DNA of 25,091 bases. It comes from Chloroflexota bacterium (GTDB lineage: Bacteria > Chloroflexota > Anaerolineae > Anaerolineales > Villigracilaceae). The position numbers were made by a program, and so were the translations under genes. Below, piece after piece: positions 7,263-14,331 of the stretch (position 1 is the stretch's first letter; each line of letters starts with the position of its first letter). The notes below the pieces were generated by a model. That model ran no database searches, was not told the origin of the DNA, and saw only the letters and a program-made list of their open reading frames with translations. The stretch covers positions 1 to 25,091 of the forward strand of contig JAJYOO010000004.1 in NCBI GenBank assembly GCA_021796155.1, read 5' to 3'.

Positions 7263-8236
7263 TTTGAGTTCTTTTTCTCCGCAGAAGCCTGCCGAAAGTC
7301 GCCGCCGGGTGCGGGCGTGCTGTGGACGATTTCCTGAACGATGCGGTCTGCGCTCAACTCGCGAAGACGCGCTGCCGGGCTGACGATAATGCGATGCGCC
7401 AGCACAGGCATTGCAATTTCTTTGACGTCGTCCGGCAGAACGTGATCGCGTCCGTTTAACGCCGCGCGCGCTTGCGCCGCCCGTGACAAAGCTAGTGTGC
7501 CGCGCGGACTGGCTCCCAGATAAATGTCGTTGCTTTGACGCGTGCGACGAGTCAGATCAGTGGCATAGCGTTTTGCAGCAGGCGATACAAATATGGCTTT
7601 GACCGCTTCTGCGGCGTCCAGCACTTCTTTTGTCTTGGCAATCGGCTTGAGCGTTTCAATTGGATGCCTGAGTCGCTGCTCATCTAGGATTTTGATCTCG
7701 TCTATAAAATCTGGATAGCCAAGCCGGACACGCATGAAGAATCGGTCGAGCTGTGCTTCGGGCAGCGGGAATGTCCCTTCGTATTCGATTGGGTTTTGTG
7801 TGGCAAGAACCATGAACGGACGTGGCAAGATGTGCGTGGAACCGTCCACGGTAACCTGGTGTTCCTCCATCGCTTCGAGCAAGGCCGCCTGCGTTTTTGG
7901 CGTGGCGCGGTTGATCTCATCTGCGAGAATGATCTGCCCGATGATCGGACCCGCGCGGAATTCGAATTTGCCCTTCTGCTGGTTGTAGATCGAAACTCCC
8001 GTTACATCGCTGGGCAGCATGTCGGGTGTGAATTGGATCCGGTTGAAAGTACATGCCAGCGATTTTGCCAAACTGCGCGCCAGCATTGTTTTTCCCACAC
8101 CCGGTACGTCTTCGATCAGAATATGTCCCTGGCACAGCAGGCCGATCACGATCAATTCGATTGCATCCCGCTTGCCGACAATGACTTTTTCGAGATTGTT
8201 GATCAACCGCTCGCCAAACGCCTTAATGTCTGCCAT
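7259..8236 (-). CDS. MoxR-family AAA+ ATPase
   Basis: A 325-residue MoxR/RavA-type AAA+ ATPase. The Walker A loop is PGVGKT (45-50), Walker B is IILADE (102-107) followed by INRATPKTQAALLEAMEE, and the sensor-1 region is VLATQNPIEYEGTFPLPEAQLDRF. A C-terminal helical lid includes GASPRGTLALSRAAQARAAL. MoxR ATPases act as chaperones that mature or insert metal cofactors in partner complexes, typically with DUF58/VWA proteins, and the next gene is a DUF58 protein overlapping by 4 bases. AGAGGA precedes the ATG at 8236. A TAGAAT -10-like element lies upstream on this strand without a clear -35. It is the first gene of the operon. Confidence 0.95.
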   Translation of the reverse strand: MADIKAFGERLINNLEKVIVGKRDAIELIVIGLLCQGHILIEDVPGVGKTMLARSLAKSLACTFNRIQFTPDMLPSDVTGVSIYNQQKGKFEFRAGPIIGQIILADEINRATPKTQAALLEAMEEHQVTVDGSTHILPRPFMVLATQNPIEYEGTFPLPEAQLDRFFMRVRLGYPDFIDEIKILDEQRLRHPIETLKPIAKTKEVLDAAEAVKAIFVSPAAKRYATDLTRRTRQSNDIYLGASPRGTLALSRAAQARAALNGRDHVLPDDVKEIAMPVLAHRIIVSPAARLRELSADRIVQEIVHSTPAPGGDFRQASAEKKNSK

Positions 8237-8350
8237 GTGTTAGTCCTCTGAGATTGGATAAGCTGATTCTACCTTAATAAATCCTATCAGCGGGTTATAT
8301 GGATCAAAGTGGCGAATCTTGTGCGATGCGGCGTGGCTAATCTTTTCGTG

Positions 8351-8356
8351 TATAAT
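8351..8356 (+). promoter_or_regulatory. -10 element of the tRNA-Arg gene
   Basis: A perfect TATAAT ends ten bases before the first tRNA base, placing the transcription start just upstream of the mature 5' end. A -35 at the usual spacing is weak. Confidence 0.65.
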
Positions 8357-8365
8357 CCTCGTCAC

Positions 8366-8438
8366 GCCCCCGTAGCTCAATGGACAGAGTGCCTGACTTC
8401 GAATCAGTAGGTTGAGAGTTCGAGCCTCTCCGGGGGCG
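8366..8438 (+). tRNA. tRNA-Arg, anticodon TCG
   Basis: A complete 73-base cloverleaf. The acceptor stem GCCCCCG (8366-8372) pairs with CGGGGGC (8431-8437), the D stem GCTC pairs with GAGT, and the T arm is GAGAG-TTCGAGC-CTCTC. The anticodon loop is CTTCGAA, with anticodon TCG at 8399-8401, which reads CGA arginine codons. The outermost anticodon-stem pair is a C-T mismatch. The 3' CCA is not encoded: CC then a T-run follows the discriminator G. The T-run may help termination. Confidence 0.93.
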
Positions 8439-8559
8439 CCTTTTTTAACTATCCCTTGAACAGATTCAATTCATTTGGCTTTTTCTATGGAACGCCAAAA
8501 GGTTTTGAAAAAGGAGTGGATAGAGGCTGCAAGATTGAATTGATACCTGGTATTGTAAT

Positions 8560-8593
8560 GAAAAAGGGCCCGGCGGCCTCCGGGTCCTTTTTC
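8560..8593. terminator. Strong hairpin terminator downstream of the dihaem cytochrome gene
   Basis: A 14-base arm GAAAAAGGGCCCGG (8560-8573) pairs with CCGGGTCCTTTTTC (8580-8593), all but one base, around a 6-base loop. It has a T-run on either strand, so it can end the minus-strand cytochrome operon and also stop read-through from the tRNA. The rest of 8439-8695 shows no convincing gene. Confidence 0.8.
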
Positions 8594-8695
8594 ACGAACT
8601 TATCCCTACAGGAGAATGCATGAAGGATTATTCTTCCGGTTCAGCGTAGAAACGTGGATGCGCTCCTCGCTCGTTATTTTAATGCTCCCGTCAAC

Positions 8696-9547
8696 TCAAT
8701 TGCTTGCCGTTTGGATGTATTGGATAAGGCTGTCCACTTGAGCCTGAGAGAGGTTTGACCAGCGCGGCATCATGGTGTTCAAGTCGCCACCTGTTTCATC
8801 TTGTCCTTTGGTTATTGCCAGTGTGAGTTGCTGTTCCACTGTGCCGCGGCTTGGCTGGCTTTGATATGTTGTGCTCAGATCGCTCCACGCCAACGCTGGG
8901 ACTGAAATTTTCTGTCCATCCTTGTCAAACGTATTCCCCGCACGATCCTTCCCGTGACATGCAGCGCAGGCTGTTTGGTAAAGTTGTTCACCCATCAAGT
9001 TTGTTGCGACCGGCGTCAACGTAGGAGTTGTGCTAGTTGTCGTGTCCGCCGTTTGGATGTATTGGATAAGGCTGTCCACTTGAGCCTGAGAGAGGTTTGA
9101 CCAGCGCGGCATCATGGTGTTCAAGTCGCCACCTGTTTCATCTTGTCCTTTGGTTATTGCCAGTGTGAGTTGCTGTTCCACTGTGCCGCGGCTTGGCTGG
9201 CTTTGATATGTTGTGCTCAGATCGCTCCACGCCAACGCTGGGACTGAAATTTTCTGTCCATCCTTGTCAAACGTATTCCCCGCACGATCCTTCCCGTGAC
9301 ATACTGAGCAGGACAATTGATACAGCGAGGCACCAGTAAGTTCTGTGCCAGTATCTGTGGCTGCTGCGGCAGCAGCAGGCGCACTTGTTGGAGCGACAGT
9401 TGGAGCGACAGTCGTTGGCAGGGACAGCGGCGTTGGCGTGGATGGAATAGCTGTTGGGGTCTCGGTCGGCGTCGAAGCACAAGCCGCGGCAAGCACCAGT
9501 AACATTGCAGCGCCCAGGAGTAGTATGGTTAGTTTAAGAGTTCGCAT
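8696..9547 (-). CDS. Dihaem cytochrome c lipoprotein with two tandem cytochrome domains
   Basis: A 283-residue exported electron carrier. The N-terminal signal ends in a lipobox (LAAAC, C23), and a Thr/Pro/Ala-rich linker spans about 25-68. Two class I-like cytochrome c domains follow, each with a CxxCH haem site (CSVCH at 80-84, CAACH at 194-198) and a probable axial Met in TMMPRWSNLS (near 145/146 and 259/260). From the CH of each haem site onward the two domains are identical in protein and, by eye, in DNA, while the 15 or so residues before each haem site differ. It is the last gene of the NrfD-FeS / Ig-like / cytochrome operon, 71 bases after the monohaem cytochrome. The lipid anchor would hold it on the outer face of the membrane, where it likely takes electrons from the complex. 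Confidence 0.92.
   Translation of the reverse strand: MRTLKLTILLLGAAMLLVLAAACASTPTETPTAIPSTPTPLSLPTTVAPTVAPTSAPAAAAAATDTGTELTGASLYQLSCSVCHGKDRAGNTFDKDGQKISVPALAWSDLSTTYQSQPSRGTVEQQLTLAITKGQDETGGDLNTMMPRWSNLSQAQVDSLIQYIQTADTTTSTTPTLTPVATNLMGEQLYQTACAACHGKDRAGNTFDKDGQKISVPALAWSDLSTTYQSQPSRGTVEQQLTLAITKGQDETGGDLNTMMPRWSNLSQAQVDSLIQYIQTASN
8706..8960. repeat. 255-bp direct repeat, copy 1
   Basis: Identical by eye to 9048-9302 at an offset of 342 bases. It encodes the region from the second haem-site CH to the near C-terminus of the dihaem cytochrome. Synonymous positions are identical too, which points to very recent duplication or gene conversion. Confidence 0.9.
9048..9302. repeat. 255-bp direct repeat, copy 2
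   Basis: This is the partner of 8706-8960 and encodes the first cytochrome domain from its haem-site CH onward. Sequence on both sides of the repeat diverges at once (for example CSVC versus CAAC upstream in the protein). Confidence 0.9.
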
Positions 9548-9618
9548 TATTTTCTCCTCGAAGATAGAATATAGAAAAATACTTTCAGATTCAGAATATC
9601 TGTGTATTCAGTATCTTT

Positions 9619-10068
9619 TTATTTGTTCATTGCATTGAGATATGCGGCTATGGCTGCAAGTTGCTCATCGGTCAGCGCACCGGACGCGTAGGCAGGCATA
9701 CCTTTCGGTCCCACCGACGTTTTAGAGCGTAACTTGTCCGCTTTCGTTCCAACGATGGGTGGCCCGACGATACCGCCGCGTCCGTCTATGCCATGACAGG
9801 TAGCGCAGTCTTTGGTGATGAATAACTGCTTCCCATATTCAACTTGATCGCTGGCTTGCGACACCGCAAGTCCATCGCCAGTAAATGGAACGGGTGCGCC
9901 CACGAAAGTTTGTTCCGTGCGCGTATAGCGCGGATCGAAGCCCGGGTTTAGATTGGAATGGGTATAGGGACCGCGTGCAACGATGGTCAACAGCGTGAGC
10001 GCGATCACCAGCACAGCGGCGCCGATGAAAGCGGGTAGAAGCATGTTCTTGGTGGAATATTGTGTCAT
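9619..10068 (-). CDS. Membrane-anchored monohaem cytochrome c
   Basis: A 149-residue protein with one N-terminal membrane segment (about 9-31) that looks like an uncleaved anchor, a linker of about 45 residues, and a class I cytochrome c domain with the haem site CATCH (88-92) and a probable axial Met in GPKGMPAY (M124). The start overlaps the stop of the upstream Ig-like gene by 4 bases (ATGA), so the two are translationally coupled. By position and size it resembles the monohaem cytochrome of alternative complex III-like operons (comparison by layout only). It probably passes electrons from the iron-sulfur subunit to the dihaem lipoprotein cytochrome or an oxidase (inference). Confidence 0.9.
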   Translation of the reverse strand: MTQYSTKNMLLPAFIGAAVLVIALTLLTIVARGPYTHSNLNPGFDPRYTRTEQTFVGAPVPFTGDGLAVSQASDQVEYGKQLFITKDCATCHGIDGRGGIVGPPIVGTKADKLRSKTSVGPKGMPAYASGALTDEQLAAIAAYLNAMNK

Positions 10069-10757
10069 AGCGAACTCCCCGGATTTGAGGAAGCTGGATC
10101 TTCATCGTTCTCGCGTCCAGCTGCAGCCACACGAAAGACAAATGTCACAGCAAAGAAATACGTCGCCCACACAAGGAGCAACACGGCGGCGATGGGCCAG
10201 CCGTTCATTGCGGGCCACAGGCTTCGTATAAATCCAGCAAGACCCTGCTGCGATTGGATGGAGGCTTGTGGCGCGCCGACTGGTGGCACGTTGAAACCTG
10301 GAATATCCACGCCGATATGATCAACATACACCTGGTCTTCGCCGACAGCGGCTATCTGGGCCGTTGCATTCGACGCGGCGTATTGTGCATCTCCGCGAAA
10401 TTCGGCGTGCAGGGTGATCGCCTCGGAGAAATCGTCCGTGAATTCGGCGACCGCTTGACCGTCTTTGTTGGTCACAGCTTGGGCCAACACCACATCGCCG
10501 CTATTGTTCAAGAAAGTCGCGTTTGTAGTGAAGTAAACAGTTTCCTTGGAAATCGGATTCCCGCGGCTATCTACCAGCAGAGCTTGCACCGTGAGCGGCG
10601 TGCCCAAATTTGCCTGTGCGGGTGCGCCAATGCTGATCTGCGTTGCTTCTTGTGCGCTTTGTGCGCTGACGGTACGCGGCGCAACTATCAGCACGGCCAA
10701 GGCTATTGGAATAACCAACGTGCGAAGCATCGCTGCATGGAATTTCATCTTGTCCAT
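10065..10757 (-). CDS. Exported Ig-like protein with C-terminal membrane anchor
   Basis: A 230-residue protein of unknown function. It has a signal peptide (about 1-31, ending near VSAQ), a beta-rich domain (about 35-140) with the pattern of bacterial Ig-like folds (LTVQALLVDSRGNPISKETVYF, TNKDGQAVAEF), then a segment with DHIGVDIPGF and one C-terminal membrane helix (about 180-208) ending in a charged tail. The ATG at 10757 is preferred because AAAGGAAG lies about seven bases before it. An in-frame start 36 bases further upstream has none, and another ATG nine bases downstream would overlap the previous stop as ATGA. The gene overlaps the NrfD-FeS gene by 13 bases and the cytochrome gene by 4, so it is probably a structural subunit of the same membrane complex. 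Confidence 0.82.
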   Translation of the reverse strand: MDKMKFHAAMLRTLVIPIALAVLIVAPRTVSAQSAQEATQISIGAPAQANLGTPLTVQALLVDSRGNPISKETVYFTTNATFLNNSGDVVLAQAVTNKDGQAVAEFTDDFSEAITLHAEFRGDAQYAASNATAQIAAVGEDQVYVDHIGVDIPGFNVPPVGAPQASIQSQQGLAGFIRSLWPAMNGWPIAAVLLLVWATYFFAVTFVFRVAAAGRENDEDPASSNPGSSL

Positions 10758-13045
10758 GTTACGCTTCCTTTCAACTTTTCCTGCCAGGGCCACTCAGTGG
10801 GCAGTCGTCCCGTCTTATATGCGTCGCGCCCAACCAATTCTCCATGACCGGGGATGTAATACACCCGCGGCTGCGTTCCCAAATTTTCCTTCAGGCGATA
10901 AGCCGAATCTTCTGCCAGCATTTCCGAAAGCTTGACAACCTGCGCGCCGTTCGTTGCAATGTCCTCTTCCAGATCGCCATAGTAGATCGCGTGATTAGGA
11001 CACCCCTGCGCGCAGTATGGCAGTTTGCCGGTGCGCGCCATATCTGGACAGAAATCGCACTTCATCACTGTGCCTTTGATGGCCGGAGACTGGTGCATTG
11101 GATCGTATTCCATGAACGTCGCTTCAGGCGGGATGGGAGGCTGACCCCAGTTAAAGAAGCGACGGTCATACGGACAGGCTTCCATGCAAAGACGACAGCC
11201 GATGCAGCGTTGCTGATCAATCAGTACAACGCCTTCGGGTGTTGCAAATGTCGCGCCAACCGGACATACATTCACGCAGGGCGCGTTCTGACATTGCTGA
11301 CAGGGCGTGGGGATGAATTGAGTGCCACCGCCCGGCAGCGATGGTTCATAGACTTGAATCCATTCCATTGGTTGAGGAGCAAAGTGTCCCTGAATGCACG
11401 CCTCGGTGCATTGCGGCGGCTTGCCAATGGACTGACAACCGTCACAGTAACGAAGGTCAATGACCATTGCCCAACGGCGCAGGCGTTGACTGGTATTCGC
11501 GCTTGCAGAGCTTGTAGAACTATTGAATTTTTTTCCAAGGTCTAAAAAGAGTGCCGGTGCGACGACTGCACCCAGCGCCACACCGCCCATAATCTTCAAA
11601 GTCTCGCGGCGCGTCATGGATACACCCGGCATGGGCGTTTGAGGGACTTTGCTTTCGGGTTTGATTGTCCTTCCTGAACCTTGCCCTCCATGCAAGTTGC
11701 TAACAGTGTCCGACTCTTCCACTGGCTCTGGACCGCGATGTTCAACCACTTCCCAGATCGAAACCACCGGAAAGAGCTTTGCGAAAACAGAAATTATCAA
11801 TGCGAACAGTGCGAAGCCACCAGCTAGGATGGACCACTCAACCCAACTCGGAGAATAATCCCTGGGCATATAGGCCATCAGTGGTACGCGGAAGCCAGCG
11901 ACGATGATCAAATAGCGTTCAATCCACATCGCGACGAGCACTAACACTGCCGAGAAAATGATTCCTTTGATTGTCCGCGTGCGCCGGGAACTCACCAGTA
12001 ATATGGGCAGGAGGATGCCACCCAAGATATAAAACCAGAACAATCCCGCGTATTGCCCAACGAACAACTCTTGGATGTAGAAGATGATGCCTTCTTCCAT
12101 CTTGTAACCAGTCGTGATGTACTCGGAAATGTTCAGGTATCCCATGATGGCTGCCATCGCGACAAGCAAATAGCCCAGATATACGAACTGGGTCTTGGTG
12201 ATGAATTCTTCCAAGTGCAATACCCAGCGCAAGACTGCCATCAGGATGATGATCGCAGCAATACCGGAATAGATAGCACCGGCAACGAAGAACACGCCAA
12301 AGATCGAGCTGTTGAGCGGATCGCGCAGTGTCATCGCAAAAACCCAAGCTACAACGGTGTGCACCGAGACTGCCACCGGAATGATGACAATCATCATGAT
12401 GGACATGGCGCGCTCCAACGCATGACGTTGGCCGGGTGTTCCCTTCCAACCGATTGATGCAGTTGTAAAGAGCCAGCGCTGCCATGTAGGTGCTTGCGTG
12501 CCTAAACGATCCCGGCATAAAGCGAAGTCCGGAATGAGCGGCAGGTAGAGATAAATGAGGCTGCCAGTCAGATACGTGATGAGGGCGATGATGTCCCACA
12601 TCAACGGGGACTGCCAGCGTCCAAAGAGCGCCATATTCAAAATGCGGTCGGGCCGTCCCATGTCAATGGCGGGAAACAACGCCGCGACCATCAACGCCAC
12701 GCCCGTAATGAATTCCGCCATACGCGTGATGGACATTTGCCAGCGCGCACGCGTCACGCGCAGAATTGCAGAGAGCAATGTTCCGGCATGGCTGATTCCG
12801 ATGAAGAAAACGAAACTGGCGATATAGAGTCCCCATGAGATGCGGTCGCGCATGTTGGTGACGATCAGACCATTTTCAAGCTGCTGGACATAGGCGAATA
12901 GCGCCCAGCCAATCACCGCTAACAACAACGCAACCCAGGCATAATATCGCCAGCCCGTGCCGCGCAGCGGTGCGAGTACGCGTTCTTCAAGGCGTGCCCG
13001 CCACTCCGCGAGAGCGCTACCTTGATTCAGATTTAATTCATCCAT
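10745..13045 (-). CDS. NrfD membrane subunit fused to a four-cluster ferredoxin subunit
   Basis: A 766-residue fusion. Residues about 30-435 form an NrfD/PsrC-type membrane domain with many hydrophobic helices, the kind that binds quinone. After a polar linker comes a twin-arginine-like motif, MTRRETLKIMGG (477-488), plus a hydrophobic stretch to about 502. A PsrB/DmsB-like ferredoxin domain follows with sixteen cysteines in four groups: C534/537/546/550, C582/585/590/594, C614/617/620/624 and C663/666/678/682. In most relatives these are two genes, the ferredoxin carrying its own Tat signal. No obvious signal-peptidase site follows the internal Tat-like segment, so it may remain as an anchor. 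GGAGG precedes the ATG at 13045. It heads the cytochrome operon. Without a molybdopterin subunit, a role moving electrons between menaquinone and cytochromes c is likely but inferred. Confidence 0.9.
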   Translation of the reverse strand: MDELNLNQGSALAEWRARLEERVLAPLRGTGWRYYAWVALLLAVIGWALFAYVQQLENGLIVTNMRDRISWGLYIASFVFFIGISHAGTLLSAILRVTRARWQMSITRMAEFITGVALMVAALFPAIDMGRPDRILNMALFGRWQSPLMWDIIALITYLTGSLIYLYLPLIPDFALCRDRLGTQAPTWQRWLFTTASIGWKGTPGQRHALERAMSIMMIVIIPVAVSVHTVVAWVFAMTLRDPLNSSIFGVFFVAGAIYSGIAAIIILMAVLRWVLHLEEFITKTQFVYLGYLLVAMAAIMGYLNISEYITTGYKMEEGIIFYIQELFVGQYAGLFWFYILGGILLPILLVSSRRTRTIKGIIFSAVLVLVAMWIERYLIIVAGFRVPLMAYMPRDYSPSWVEWSILAGGFALFALIISVFAKLFPVVSIWEVVEHRGPEPVEESDTVSNLHGGQGSGRTIKPESKVPQTPMPGVSMTRRETLKIMGGVALGAVVAPALFLDLGKKFNSSTSSASANTSQRLRRWAMVIDLRYCDGCQSIGKPPQCTEACIQGHFAPQPMEWIQVYEPSLPGGGTQFIPTPCQQCQNAPCVNVCPVGATFATPEGVVLIDQQRCIGCRLCMEACPYDRRFFNWGQPPIPPEATFMEYDPMHQSPAIKGTVMKCDFCPDMARTGKLPYCAQGCPNHAIYYGDLEEDIATNGAQVVKLSEMLAEDSAYRLKENLGTQPRVYYIPGHGELVGRDAYKTGRLPTEWPWQEKLKGSVTWTR

Positions 13046-13163
13046 CGTTTATTGGCCTCCGAATGAACCAGCATTTTTTATCATTCTCCTTGTGAATCCA
13101 TTTCTGGATGGAGTCGCTAACACAATTTTCCTGCCCTTTAATAACATTAGAACGCGTATAACG

Positions 13164-13181
13164 AATGTCGCGAAATGTCGC
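13164..13181. promoter_or_regulatory. Tandem direct repeat, candidate OmpR-family binding site
   Basis: AATGTCGC occurs at 13164-13171 and again at 13174-13181, a spacing of exactly 10 bases, in the 188-base region between the cytochrome-complex operon and the divergent two-component genes. Ten- to eleven-base direct repeats are typical targets of OmpR/PhoB-type regulators, and one is encoded next door. The assignment is inferred. Confidence 0.45.
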
Positions 13182-13219
13182 AATTGTGTCCTCGTTTTTC
13201 CCGCCTGCGCCGAACTGGA

Positions 13220-13225
13220 TATAAT
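13220..13225 (+). promoter_or_regulatory. -10 element immediately before the histidine kinase gene
   Basis: A perfect TATAAT ends only eight bases before the kinase ATG at 13234, so transcription from it would start at or within a base or two of the ATG. No Shine-Dalgarno sequence lies between them. The -35 region is weak. Confidence 0.55.
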
Positions 13226-13233
13226 CTATTTAA

Positions 13234-14331
13234 ATGAAAACGAGTTTACTGGCAAGCGTCAAAAATTTTGTACAGCACGGATGGAACTGGCTACTGGACT
13301 TGGATGTGCTCCAATGGGCGCTTCCAATTTTCCTGTCCATCACCGCCATCATCTTCGAGCTGATTGAGCATGTTCCGCAAAACGAACTGGATGATCCTTA
13401 CTTTTACGGCGAGATCATCATTTTTGGCATTATGGGACCGTTCATCATCCGCGGCCTCATTATCTGGATGCAGCAATTGCTGACGGCGCAAAAACACGCT
13501 GCTGCTGAAGTCCAGGCATTGAACCGTGATTTGGAAAGCAAAGTCATTGAACGCACCGCCGCTTTGGAACAGCGCAATGTGGAGCTCGATCGGCTGAACA
13601 GGGAGCTTCGCGATCTCGATGAAATGAAATCCGATTTTGTAGCGCTGGTCAGCCATGAATTGCGTGCGCCGTTGACAGCGTTGAACGGCGGATTGGAATT
13701 GGCTTTGCAGTCGAGTGAAAACCTGCCAGCGCGTTCGCGCACGATTTTGGAAATCATGGAAGAAGAAAGCAGACGGCTGACGAACTTCGTCCAGACGATT
13801 CTGGATGTGTCCCGCCTCGAAGCTGGAAAGTTTGCGATCACACTTGGACCCGTGGCTGTGCGCCCTTTGGTCGAGCAGGCCGCGGCGATTGTTCTCGCGT
13901 CGGGTCAACGCAAGGTCGAGTGGAATATCACGCCCGATTTGCCGCCGATGTGGGGCGATGAAATTTACCTGGAACAGACCATCCGCAACTTTATTTCCAA
14001 TGCTGATAAATATTCCCCGGTGGATAAGCCAATTCAACTATGTGCCTGCATGGACGGCGAAAAGATTCGCATTAGCGTCAAAGATTACGGCCCTGGAATT
14101 TCGAACGAAATGGGCGAACGGATTTTTAGTCGCTTCAGCCGGCTTCAAAGTGCGGAAAGTTCTCCGCCGGGTTGGGGTTTGGGATTGTATTTGGGACGCA
14201 AGTTGATCGAAGCACAAAACGGTGAGATTGGCTTTGTCTCACCAATTTGGGAGAACGGCGGAGTCGAATCGGGTACTGAGTTTTACATCCTGATGCCTGT
14301 TGCACAAACGCCCGAGGATGATCTCGAATGA
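13234..14331 (+). CDS. Membrane-bound sensor histidine kinase
   Basis: A 365-residue kinase with two hydrophobic N-terminal segments (about 28-46 and 60-78), a short coiled-coil-like linker (about 84-130), then the HisKA domain with the phosphorylated His in FVALVSHELRAPLT (H141). The HATPase domain has the N box NADKYS (N256), G1 DYGPGIS (284-290), the F box FSRF and G2 GWGLGLYL (313-320). The loop between the two membrane segments is about 12 residues, so there is no large external sensor domain; the signal may be membrane or redox state. The stop overlaps the response regulator start by 4 bases. The gene is divergent from the cytochrome-complex operon, which is a likely target. There is no visible ribosome binding site. 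Confidence 0.93.
   Translation: MKTSLLASVKNFVQHGWNWLLDLDVLQWALPIFLSITAIIFELIEHVPQNELDDPYFYGEIIIFGIMGPFIIRGLIIWMQQLLTAQKHAAAEVQALNRDLESKVIERTAALEQRNVELDRLNRELRDLDEMKSDFVALVSHELRAPLTALNGGLELALQSSENLPARSRTILEIMEEESRRLTNFVQTILDVSRLEAGKFAITLGPVAVRPLVEQAAAIVLASGQRKVEWNITPDLPPMWGDEIYLEQTIRNFISNADKYSPVDKPIQLCACMDGEKIRISVKDYGPGISNEMGERIFSRFSRLQSAESSPPGWGLGLYLGRKLIEAQNGEIGFVSPIWENGGVESGTEFYILMPVAQTPEDDLE

Noticed and set aside
8486..8542. An 18-codon frame after the tRNA, and a 9-codon frame near 8620
   Set aside because: Too short, with no recognisable product. The AGGAGA before the second is probably chance.
8706..9302. CRISPR-like or satellite repeat
   Set aside because: There are only two long copies, both in frame within one cytochrome gene; there are no short regularly spaced repeats.
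11919..12599. A 226-codon minus-strand frame inside the NrfD region
   Set aside because: It overlaps the NrfD-FeS fusion in another frame. The translation is His/Ser/Arg-rich without membrane helices, and the fusion frame is clearly the real one.
13033..13074. A 13-codon frame with AAGGAG overlapping the NrfD-FeS start on the minus strand
   Set aside because: It could be a leader peptide, but there is no supporting composition or known parallel, and GGAGG already serves the main start.
13291..14037. A 248-codon minus-strand frame
   Set aside because: It is antisense to the histidine kinase, whose H, N, G1 and G2 boxes are all intact.
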